64,000 bases of DNA from Anthopleura xanthogrammica. Its lineage: Eukaryota; Cnidaria; Anthozoa; Actiniaria; Actiniidae. The first letter of the stretch is position 1. Each line of letters opens with the position of its first letter. The stretch is taken from NCBI GenBank assembly GCA_964019055.1, contig OZ025210.1:9227492-9291491 (forward strand), read 5' to 3'. Under the pieces are notes generated by a model. That model was not told the DNA's origin. It did no database searches and saw nothing but the letters and a program-made list of their open reading frames with translations. Both the position numbers and the translations under genes were made by a program. Shown here one piece after another: positions 11,003 to 21,857 of the stretch.

Positions 11003-13305
11003 ATGAGCAAAAAGTGGGGGTTTCAGCAAACAGGTCACGCCGTAAGCGAAAAACCTGGTTTTGAGAGCCAAAATGGCCATTTTTCAGTTTTTTGGGCTAA
11101 AAAGTTTTTTCCCCCAGCAAAACAGTGTTTTGGACAGCCAAAATGTGCTTTTCTCGGCCAAAACTTGAGTTTAGCAGTGAAAACGTCGTGTTTTGAGCAA
11201 AAGAAAATTCTCAGCAAATTTCAAATTTTCTCAGCAAAAAACAGCTTTTTTGACCAAAAAGCACCTTTACTCAGCCAAAACCGAATTTTTTTTCGCCAAA
11301 ACGTCGTGTTTTTATCTCAAGAGGTATTACCATGAGCAAAAAGTGGGGGTTTCAGCAAACAGGTCACGCCGTAAGCGAAAAACCTGGTTTTGAGAGCCAA
11401 AATGGCCATTTTTCAGTTTTTTGGGCTAAAAAGTTTTTTCCCCCAGCAAAACAGTGTTTTGGACACCCAAAATGTGCTTTTCTCGGCCAAAACTTGCGTT
11501 TAGCAGTGAAAACGTCGTGTTTTGAGCAAAAGAAAATTCTCAGCAAATTTCAAATTTTCTCAGCAAAAAACAGCTTTTTTGACCAAAAAGCACCTTTACT
11601 CAGCCAAAACCGAATTTTTTTTCGCCAAAACGTCGTGTTTTTATCTCAAGAGGTATTATCATGAGCAAAAAGTGGGGGTTTCAGCAAACAGGTCACGCCG
11701 TAAGCGAAAAACCTGGTTTTGAGAGCCAAAATGGCCATTTTTCAGTTTTTTGGGCTAAAAAGTTTTTTCCCCCAGCAAAACAGTGTTTTGGACAGCCAAA
11801 ATGTGCTTTTCTCGGCCAAAACTTGCGTTTAGCAGTGAAAACGTCGTGTTTTGAGCAAAAGAAAATTCTCAGCAAATTTCAAATTTTCTCAGCAAAAAAC
11901 AGCTTTTTTGACCAAAAAGCACCTTTACTCAGCCAAAACCGAATTTTTTTTCGCCAAAACGTCGTGTTTTTATCTCAAGAGGTATTATCATGAGCAAAAA
12001 GTGGGGGTTTCAGCAAACAGGTCACGCCGTAAGCGAAAAACCTGGTTTTGAGAGCCAAAATGGCCATTTTTCAGTTTTTTGGGCTAAAAAGTTTTTTCCC
12101 CCAGCAAAACAGTGTTTTGGACACCCAAAATGTGCTTTTCTCGGCCAAAACTTGCGTTTAGCAGTGAAAACGTCGTGTTTTGAGCAAAAGAAAATTCTCA
12201 GCAAATTTCAAATTTTCTCAGCAAAAAACAGCTTTTTTGACCAAAAAGCACCTTTACTCAGCCAAAACCGAATTTTTTTTCGCCAAAACGTCGTGTTTTT
12301 ATCTCAAGAGGTATTATCATGAGCAAAAAGTGGGGGTTTCAGCAAACAGGTCACGCCGTAAGCGAAAAACCTGGTTTTGAGAGCCAAAATGGCCATTTTT
12401 CAGTTTTTTGGGCTAAAAAGTTTTTTCCCCCAGCAAAACAGTGTTTTGGACAGCCAAAATGTGCTTTTCTCGGCCAAAACTTGCGTTTAGCAGTGAAAAC
12501 GTCGTGTTTTGAGCAAAAGAAAATTCTCAGCAAATTTCAAATTTTCTCAGCAAAAAACAGCTTTTTTGACCAAAAAGCACCTTTACTCAGCCAAAACCGA
12601 ATTTTTTTTCGCCAAAACGTCGTGTTTTTATCTCAAGAGGTATTATCATGAGCAAAAAGTGGGGGTTTCAGCAAACAGGTCACGCCGTAAGCGAAAAACC
12701 TGGTTTTGAGAGCCAAAATGGCCATTTTTCAGTTGTTTGGGCTAAAAAGTTTTTTCCCCCAGCAAAACAGTGTTTTGGACACCCAAAATGTGCTTTTCTC
12801 GGCCAAAACTTGCGTTTAGCAGTGAAAACGTCGTGTTTTGAGGAAAAGAAAATTCTCAGCAAATTTCAAATTTTCTCAGCAAAAAACAGCTTTTTTGACC
12901 AAAAAGCACCTTTACTCAGCCAAAACCGAATTTTTTTTCGCCAAAACGTCGTGTTTTTATCTCAAGAGGTATTATCATGAGCAAAAAGTGGGGGTTTCAG
13001 CAAACAGGTCACGCCGTAAGCGAAAAACCTGGTTTTGAGAGCCAAAATGGCCATTTTTCAGTTTTTTGGGCTAAAAAGTTTTTTCCCCCAGCAAAACAGT
13101 GTTTTGGACAGCCAAAATGTGCTTTTCTCGGCCAAAACTTGCGTTTAGCAGTGAAAACGTCGTGTTTTGAGCAAAAGAAAATTCTCAGCAAATTTCAAAT
13201 TTTCTCAGCAAAAAACAGCTTTTTTGACCAAAAAGCACCTTTACTCAGCCAAAACCGAATTTTTTTTCGCCAAAACGTCGTGTTTTTATCTCAAGAGGTA
13301 TTATC
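11003..13305. repeat. Alternating two-unit higher-order repeat (658 bp)
   Basis: The base at offset 135 alternates strictly from unit to unit: GACAGCC in units 11003, 11661, 12319 and 12977, GACACCC in units 11332, 11990 and 12648. This is a short two-unit higher-order repeat. Other variants are private: TTGAGTTT in unit 11003, and TTGTTTGGG plus GAGGAAAAG in unit 12648, so the alternation rests on one site. Confidence 0.7.
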
Positions 13306-15936
13306 ATGAGCAAAAAGTGGGGGTTTCAGCAAACAGGTCACGCCGTAAGCGAAAAAACTGGTTTTGAGAGCCAAAATGGCCATTTTTCAGTTTTTTGGGC
13401 TAAAAAGTTTTTTCCCCCAGCAAAACAGTGTTTTGGACAGCCAAAATGTGCTTTTCTCGGCCAAAACTTGCGTTTAGCAGTGAAAACGTCGTGTTTTGAG
13501 CAAAAGAAAATTCTCAGCAAATTTCAAATTTTCTCAGCAAAAAACAGCTTTTTTGACCAAAAAGCACCTTTACTCAGCCAAAACCGAATTTTTTTTCGCC
13601 AAAACGTCGTGTTTTTATGTCAAGAGGTATTATCATGAGCAAAAAGTGGGGGTTTCAGCAAACAGGTCACGCCGTAAGCGAAAAACCTGGTTTTGAGAGC
13701 CAAAATGGCCATTTTTCAGTTTTTTGGGCTAAAACGTTTTTCCCCCCAGCAAAACAGTGTTTTGGACAGCCAAAATGTGCTTTTCTCGGCCAAAACTTGC
13801 GTTTAGCAGTGAAAACGTCGTGTTTTGAGCAAAAGAAAATTCTCAGCAAATTTCAAATTTTCTCAGCAAAAAACAGCTTTTTTGACCAAAAAGCACCTTT
13901 ACTCAGCCAAAACCGAATTTTTTTTCGCCAAAACGTCGTGTTTTTATCTCAAGAGGTATTATCATGAGCAAAAAGTGGGGGTTTCAGCAAACAGGTCACG
14001 CCGTAAGCGAAAAACCTGGTTTTGAGAGCCAAAATGGCCATTTTTCAGTTTTTTGGGCTAAAAAGTTTTTTCCCCCAGCAAAACAGTGTTTTGGACAGCC
14101 AAAATGTGCTTTTCTCGGCCAAAACTTGCGTTTAGCAGTGAAAACGTCGTGTTTTGAGCAAAAGAAAATTCTCAGCAAATTTCAAATTTTCTCAGCAAAA
14201 AACAGCTTTTTTGACCAAAAAGCACCCTTACTCAGCCAAAACCGAATTTTTTTTCGCCAAAACGTCGTGTTTTTATCTCAAGAGGTATTATCATGAGCAA
14301 AAAGTGGGGGTTTCAGCAAACAGGTCACGCCGTAAGCAAAAAACCTGGTTTTGAGAGCCAAAATGGCCATTTTTCAGTTTTTTGGGCTAAAAAGTTTTTT
14401 TCCCAGCAAAACAGTGTTTTGGACAGCCAAAATGTGCTTTTCTCGGCCAAAACTTGCGTTTAGCAGTGAAAACGTCGTGTTTTGAGCAAAAGAAAATTCT
14501 CAGCAAATTTCAAATTTTCTCAGCAAAAAACAGCTTTTTTGACCAAAAAGCACCTTTACTCAGCCAAAACCGAATTTTTTTTCGCCAAAACGTCGTGTTT
14601 TTATCTCAAGAGGTATTATCATGAGCAAAAAGTGGGGGTTTCAGCAAACAGGTCACGCCGTAAGCGAAAAACCTGGTTTTGAGAGCCAAAATGGCCATTT
14701 TGCAGTTTTTTGGGCTAAAAAGTTTTTTCCCCCAGCAAAACAGTGTTTTGGACACCCAAAATGTGCTTTTCTCGGCCAAAACTTGCGTTTAGCAGTGAAA
14801 ACGTCGTGTTTTGAGCAAAAGAAAATTCTCAGCAAATTTCAAATTTTCTCAGCAAAAAACAGCTTTTTTGACCAAAAAGCACCTTTACTCAGCCAAAATC
14901 GATTTTTTTTTCGCCAAAACGTCGTGTTTTTATCTCAAGAGGTATTATCATGAGCAAAAAGTGGGGGTTTCAGCAAACAGGTCACGCCGTAAGCGAAAAA
15001 ACTGGTTTTGAGAGCCAAAATGGCCATTTTTCAGTTTTTTGGGCTAAAAAGTTTTTTCCCCCAGCAAAACAGTGTTTTGGACAGCCAAAATGTGCTTTTC
15101 TCGGCCAAAACTTGCGTTTAGCAGTGAAAACGTCGTGTTTTGAGCAAAAGAAAATTCTCAGCAAATTTCAAATTTTCTCAGCAAAAAACAGCTTTTTTGA
15201 CCAAAAAGCACCTTTACTCAGCCAAAACCGAATTTTTTTTCGCCAAAACGTCGTGTTTTTATCTCAAGAGGTATTATCATGAGCAAAAAGTGGGGGTTTC
15301 AGCAAACAGGTCACGCCGTAAGCGAAAAACCTGGTTTTGAGAGCCAAAATGGCCATTTTTCAGTTTTTTGGGCTAAAAAGTTTTTTCCCCCAGCAAAACA
15401 GTGTTTTGGACAGCCAAAATGTGCTTTTCTCGGCCAAAACTTGCGTTTAGCAGTGAAAACGTCGTGTTTTGAGCAAAAGAAAATTCTCAGCAAATTTCAA
15501 ATTTTCTCAGCAAAAAACAGCTTTTTTGACCAAAAAGCACCTTTACTCAGCCAAAACCGAATTTTTTTTCGCCAAAACGTCGTGTTTTTATCTCAAGAGG
15601 TATTATCATGAGCAAAAAGTGGGGGTTTCAGCAAACAGGTCACGCCGTAAGCGAAAAACCTGGTTTTGAGAGCCAAAATGGCCATTTTTCAGTTTTTTGG
15701 GCTAAACAGTTTTTTCCCCCAGCAAAACAGTGTTTTGGACAGCCAAAATGTGCTTTTCTCGGCCAAAACTTGCGTTTAGCAGTGAAAACGTCGTGTTTTG
15801 AGCAAAAGAAAATTCTCAGCAAATTTCAAATTTTCTCAGCAAAAAACAGCTTTTTTGACCAAAAAGCACCTTTACTCAGCCAAAACCGAATTTTTTTTCG
15901 CCAAAACGTCGTGTTTTTATCTCAAGAGGTATTATC
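13306..15936. repeat. Block of mostly GACAGCC-type units
   Basis: Seven of the eight units carry GACAGCC; unit 14621 has GACACCC. Units 13306 and 14950 share GAAAAAACTGG for GAAAAACCTGG, about five units apart. Unit 13635 has TAAAACGTTTTT. Unit 14293 is 328 bp with T7C3 at the offset 103-113 junction and AGCAAAAAAC for AGCGAAAAAC. Unit 14621 has TTTTGCAG and AAAATCGATT. Unit 15608 has CTAAACAG. Confidence 0.8.
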
Positions 15937-16265
15937 ATGAGCAAAAAGTGGGGGTTTCAGCAAACAGGTCACGCCGTAAGCGAAAAACCTGGTTTTGAGA
16001 GCCAAAATGGCCATTTTTCAGTTTTTTGGGCTAAAAAGTTTTTTCCCCCAGCAAAACAGTGTTTTGGACACCCAAAATGTGCTTTTCTCGGCCAAAACTT
16101 GCGTTTAGCAGTGAAAACGTCGTGTTTTGAGCAAAAGAAAATTCTCAGCAAATTTCAAATTTTCTCAGCAAAAAACAGCTTTTTTGACCAAAAAGCACCT
16201 TTACTCAGCCAAAACCGAATTTTTTTTCGCCAAAACGTCGTGTTTTTATCTCAAGAGGTATTATC

Positions 16266-16594
16266 ATGAGCAAAAAGTGGGGGTTTCAGCAAACAGTTCA
16301 CGCCGTAAGCGAAAAACCTGGTTTTGAGAGCCAAAATGGCCATTTTTCAGTTTTTTGGGCTAAAAAGTTTTTTCCCCCAGCAAAACAGTGTTTTGGACAC
16401 CCAAAATGTGCTTTTCTCGGCCAAAACTTGCGTTTAGCAGTGAAAACGTCGTGTTTTGAGCAAAAGAAAATTCTCAGCAAATTTCAAATTTTCTCAGCAA
16501 AAAACAGCTTTTTTGACCAAAAAGCACCTTTACTCAGCCAAAACCGAATTTTTTTTCGCCAAAACGTCGTGTTTTTATCTCAAGAGGTATTATC
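16266..16594. repeat. Variant unit with ACAGTTCACG, copy 2
   Basis: Shares the private change of unit 6395. The neighbouring units do not match those around 6395 at the offset 135 site: a GACAGCC unit precedes the first copy and a GACACCC unit the second. A short conversion tract or an independent mutation is therefore as likely as a large duplication. Confidence 0.85.
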
Positions 16595-17910
16595 ATGAGC
16601 AAAAAGTGGGGGTTTCAGCAAACAGGTCACGCCGTAAGCGAAAAACCTGGTTTTGAGAGCCAAAATGGCCATTTTTCAGTTTTTTGGGCTAAAAAGTTTT
16701 TTCCCCCAGCAAAACAGTGTTTTGGACACCCAAAATGTGCTTTTCTCGGCCAAAACTTGCGTTTAGCAGTGAAAACGTCGTGTTTTGAGCAAAAGAAAAT
16801 TCTCAGCAAATTTCAAATTTTCTCAGCAAAAAACAGCTTTTTTGACCAAAAAGCACCTTTACTCAGCCAAAACCGAATTTTTTTTCGCCAAAACGTCGTG
16901 TTTTTATCTCAAGAGGTATTATCATGAGCAAAAAGTGGGGGTTTCAGCAAACAGGTCACGCCGTAAGCGAAAAACCTGGTTTTGAGAGCCAAAATGGCCA
17001 TTTTTCAGTTTTTTGGGCTAAAAAGTTTTTTCCCCCAGCAAAACAGTGTTTTGGACACCCAAAATGTGCTTTTCTCGGCCAAAACTTGCGTTTAGCAGTG
17101 AAAACGTCGTGTTTTGAGCAAAAGAAAATTCTCAGCAAATTTCAAATTTTCTCAGCAAAAAACAGCTTTTTTGACCAAAAAGCACCTTTACTCAGCCAAA
17201 ACCGAATTTTTTTTCGCCAAAACGTCGTGTTTTTATCTCAAGAGGTATTATCATGAGCAAAAAGTGGGGGTTTCAGCAAACAGGTCACGCCGTAAGCGAA
17301 AAACCTGGTTTTGAGAGCCAAAATGGCCATTTTTCAGTTTTTTGGGCTAAAAAGTTTTTTCCCCCAGCAAAACAGTGTTTTGGACACCCAAAATGTGCTT
17401 TTCTCGGCCAAAACTTGCGTTTAGCAGTGAAAACGTCGTGTTTTGAGCAAAAGAAAATTCTCAGCAAATTTCAAATTTTCTCAGCAAAAAACAGCTTTTT
17501 TGACCAAAAAGCACCTTTACTCAGCCAAAACCGAATTTTTTTTCGCCAAAACGTCGTGTTTTTATCTCAAGAGGTATTATCATGAGCAAAAAGTGGGGGT
17601 TTCAGCAAACAGGTCACGCCGTAAGCGAAAAACCTGGTTTTGAGAGCCAAAATGGCCATTTTTCAGTTTTTTGGGCTAAAAAGTTTTTTCCCCCAGCAAA
17701 ACAGTGTTTTGGACACCCAAAATGTGCTTTTCTCGGCCAAAACTTGCGTTTAGCAGTGAAAACGTCGTGTTTTGAGCAAAAGAAAATTCTCAGCAAATTT
17801 CAAATTTTCTCAGCAAAAAACAGCTTTTTTGACCAAAAAGCACCTTTACTCAGCCAAAACCGAATTTTTTTTCGCCAAAACGTCGTGTTTTTATCTCAAG
17901 AGGTATTATC

Positions 17911-19226
17911 ATGAGCAAAAAGTGGGGGTTTCAGCAAACAGGTCACGCCGTAAGCGAAAAACCTGGTTTTGAGAGCCAAAATGGCCATTTTTCAGTTTTT
18001 TGGGCTAAAACGTTTTTTCCCCCAGCAAAACAGTGTTTTGGACACCCAAAATGTGCTTTTCTCGGCCAAAACTTGCGTTTAGCAGTGAAAACGTCGTGTT
18101 TTGAGCAAAAGAAAATTCTCAGCAAATTTCAAATTTTCTCAGCAAAAAACAGCTTTTTTGACCAAAAAGCACCTTTACTCAGCCAAAACCGAATTTTTTT
18201 TCGCCAAAACGTCGTGTTTTTATCTCAAGAGGTATTATCATGAGCAAAAAGTGGGGGTTTCAGCAAACAGGTCACGCCGTAAGCGAAAAACCTGGTTTTG
18301 AGAGCCAAAATGGCCATTTTTCAGTTTTTTGGGCTAAAAAGTTTTTTCCCCCAGCAAAACAGTGTTTTGGACACCCAAAATGTGCTTTTCTCGGCCAAAA
18401 CTTGCGTTTAGCAGTGAAAACGTCGTGTTTTGAGCAAAAGAAAATTCTTAGCAAATTTCAAATTTTCTCAGCAAAAAACAGCTTTTTTGACCAAAAAGCA
18501 CCTTTACTCAGCCAAAACCGAATTTTTTTTCGCCAAAACGTCGTGTTTTTATCTCAAGAGGTATTATCATGAGCAAAAAGTGGGGGTTTCAGCAAACAGG
18601 TCACGCCGTAAGCGAAAAACCTGGTTTTGAGAGCCAAAATGGCCATTTTTCAGTTTTTTGGGCTAAAAAGTTTTTTCCCCCAGCAAAACAGTGTTTTGGA
18701 CACCCAAAATGTGCTTTTCTCGGCCAAAACTTGCGTTTAGCAGTGAAAACGTCGTGTTTTGAGCAAAAGAAAATTCTCAGCAAATTTCAAATTTTCTCAG
18801 CAAAAAACAGCTTTTTTGACCAAAAAGCACCTTTACTCAGCCAAAACCGAATTTTTTTTCGCCAAAACGTCGTGTTTTTATCTCAAGAGGTATTATCATG
18901 AGCAAAAAGTGGGGGTTTCAGCAAACAGGTCACGCCGTAAGCGAAAAACCTGGTTTTGAGAGCCAAAATGGCCACTTTTCAGTTTTTTGGGCTAAAACGT
19001 TTTTTTCCCCAGCAAAACAGTGTTTTGGACACCCAAAATGTGCTTTTCTCGGCCAAAACTTGCGTTTAGCAGTGAAAACGTCGTGTTTTGAGCAAAAGAA
19101 AATTCTTAGCAAATTTCAAATTTTCTCAGCAAAAAACAGCTTTTTTGACCAAAAAGCACCTTTACTCAGCCAAAACCGAATTTTTTTTCGCCAAAACGTC
19201 GTGTTTTTATCTCAAGAGGTATTATC
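17911..19226. repeat. Local variant cluster with two-unit and three-unit spacing
   Basis: Units 17911 and 18898 share TAAAACGTTTT (987 bp apart, three units). Units 18240 and 18898 share ATTCTTAGC (658 bp apart, two units). Unit 18898 combines both with T7C4 and a broken palindrome (GCCACTTTT), so it looks like a recombinant of neighbouring variants. Confidence 0.8.
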
Positions 19227-20213
19227 ATGAGCAAAAAGTGGGGGTTTCAGCAAACAGGTCACGCCGTAAGCGAAAAACCTGGTTTTGAGAGCCAAAATGG
19301 CCATTTTTCAGTTGTTTGGGCTAAAAAGTTTTTTCCCCCAGCAAAACAGTGTTTTGGACAGCCAAAATGTGCTTTTCTCGGCCAAAACTTGCGTTTAGCA
19401 GTGAAAACGTCGTGTTTTGAGCAAAAGAAAATTCTCAGCAAATTTCAAATTTTCTCAGCAAAAAACAGCTTTTTTGACCAAAAAGCACCTTTACTCAGCC
19501 AAAACCGAATTTTTTTTCGCCAAAACGTCGTGTTTTTATCTCAAGAGGTATTATCATGAGCAAAAAGTGGGGGTTTCAGCAAACAGGTCACGCCGTAAGC
19601 GAAAAACCTGGTTTTGAGAGCCAAAATGGCCATTTTTCAGTTGTTTGGGCTAAAAAGTTTTTTCCCCCAGCAAAACAGTGTTTTGGACACCCAAAATGTG
19701 CTTTTCTCGGCCAAAACTTGCGTTTAGCAGTGAAAACGTCGTGTTTTGAGCCAAAGAAAATTCTCAGCAAATTTCAAATTTTCTCAGCAAAAAACAGCTT
19801 TTTTGACCAAAAAGCACCTTTACTCAGCCAAAACCGAATTTTTTTTCGCCAAAACGTCGTGTTTTTATCTCAAGAGGTATTATCATGAGCAAAAAGTGGG
19901 GGTTTCAGCAAACAGGTCACGCCGTAAGCGAAAAACCTGGTTTTGAGAGCCAAAATGGCCATTTTTCAGTTGTTTGGGCTAAAAAGTTTTTTCCCCCAGC
20001 AAAACAGTGTTTTGGACACCCAAAATGTGCTTTTCTCGGCCAAAACTTGCGTTTAGCAGTGAAAACGTCGTGTTTTGAGCAAAAGAAAATTCTCAGCAAA
20101 TTTCAAATTTTCTCAGCAAAAAACAGCTTTTTTGACCAAAAAGCACCTTTACTCAGCCAAAACCGAATTTTTTTTCGCCAAAACGTCGTGTTTTTATCTC
20201 AAGAGGTATTATC
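19227..20213. repeat. Run of three TTGTTTGGG units
   Basis: Units 19227, 19556 and 19885 share T-to-G at offset 88 (CAGTTTTTTGGG to CAGTTGTTTGGG). The same variant is found at 12648, 20872 and 61005. Unit 19556 also has GAGCCAAAG for GAGCAAAAG at offset 197, a change shared with units 21529, 22187, 22516, 23832, 61663 and 62321. Confidence 0.82.
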
Positions 20214-20542
20214 ATGAGCAAAAAGTGGGGGTTTCAGCAAACAGGTCACGCCGTAAGCGAAAAACCTGGTTTTGAGAGCCAAAATGGCCATTTTTCAGTT
20301 TTTTGGGCTAAAAAGTTTTTTCCCCCAGCAAAACAGTGTTTTGGACACCCAAAATGTGCTTTTCTCGGCCAAAACTTGCGTTTAGCAGTGAAAACGTCGT
20401 GTTTTGAGCAAAAGAAAATTCTCAGCAAATTTCAAATTTTCTCAGCAAAAAACAGCTTTTTTGACCAAAAAGCACCTTTACTCAGCCAAAACCGAATTTT
20501 TTTTCGCCAAAACGTCGTGTTTTTATCTCAAGAGGTATTATC

Positions 20543-21857
20543 ATGAGCAAAAAGTGGGGGTTTCAGCAAACAGGTCACGCCGTAAGCGAAAAACCTGGTT
20601 TTGAGAGCCAAAATGGCCATTTTTCAGTTTTTTGGGCTAAAAGTTTTTTCCCCCAGCAAAACAGTGTTTTGGACACCCAAAATGTGCTTTTCTCGGCCAA
20701 AACTTGCGTTTAGCAGTGAAAACGTCGTGTTTTGAGCAAAAGAAAATTCTCAGCAAATTTCAAATTTTCTCAGCAAAAAACAGCTTTTTTGACCAAAAAG
20801 CACCTTTACTCAGCCAAAACCGAATTTTTTTTTCGCCAAAACGTCGTGTTTTTATCTCAAGAGGTATTATCATGAGCAAAAAGTGGGGGTTTCAGCAAAC
20901 AGGTCACGCCGTAAGCGAAAAACCTGGTTTTGAGAGCCAAAATGGCCATTTTTCAGTTGTTTGGGCTAAAAAGTTTTTCCCCCAGCAAAACAGTGTTTTG
21001 GACACCCAAAATGTGCTTTTCTCGGCCAAAACTTGCGTTTAGCAGTGAAAACGTCGTGTTTTGAGCAAAAGAAAATTCTCAGCAAATTTCAAATTTTCTC
21101 AGCAAAAAACAGCTTTTTTGACCAAAAAGCACCTTTACTCAGCCAAAACCGAATTTTTTTTCGCCAAAACGTCGTGTTTTTATCTCAAGAGGTATTATCA
21201 TGAGCAAAAAGTGGGGGTTTCAGCAAACAGGTCACGCCGTAAGCGAAAAACCTGGTTTTGAGAGCCAAAATGGCCATTTTTCAGTTTTTTGGGCTAAAAA
21301 GTTTTTTCCCCCAGCAAAACAGTGTTTTGGACACCCAAAATGTGCTTTTCTCGGCCAAAACTTGCGTTTAGCAGTGAAAACGTCGTGTTTTGAGCAAAAG
21401 AAAATTCTCAGCAAATTTCAAATTTTCTCAGCAAAAAACAGCTTTTTTGACCAAAAAGCACCTTTACTCAGCCAAAACCGAATTTTTTTTCGCCAAAACG
21501 TCGTGTTTTTATCTCAAGAGGTATTATCATGAGCAAAAAGTGGGGGTTTCAGCAAACAGGTCACGCCGTAAGCGAAAAACCTGGTTTTGAGAAGCCAAAA
21601 TGGCCATTTTTCAGTTTTTTGGGCTAAAAAGTTTTTTCCCCCAGCAAAACAGTGTTTTGGACACCCAAAATGTGCTTTTCTCGGCCAAAACTTGCGTTTA
21701 GCAGTGAAAACGTCGTGTTTTGAGCCAAAGAAAATTCTCAGCAAATTTCAAATTTTCTCAGCAAAAAACAGCTTTTTTGACCAAAAAGCACCTTTACTCA
21801 GCCAAAACCGAATTTTTTTCGCCAAAACGTCGTGTTTTTATCTCAAGAGGTATTATC
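20543..21857. repeat. Indel-rich cluster of four units
   Basis: Unit 20543 has one A fewer in CTAAAAG and one T more in the T8 tract, remaining 329 bp. Unit 20872 loses one T in the T6C5 junction (328 bp). Unit 21200 looks like consensus. Unit 21529 has an extra A (GAGAAGCC) and one T fewer in the T8 tract, remaining 329 bp, plus GAGCCAAAG. All indels lie in or beside short runs. Confidence 0.82.
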
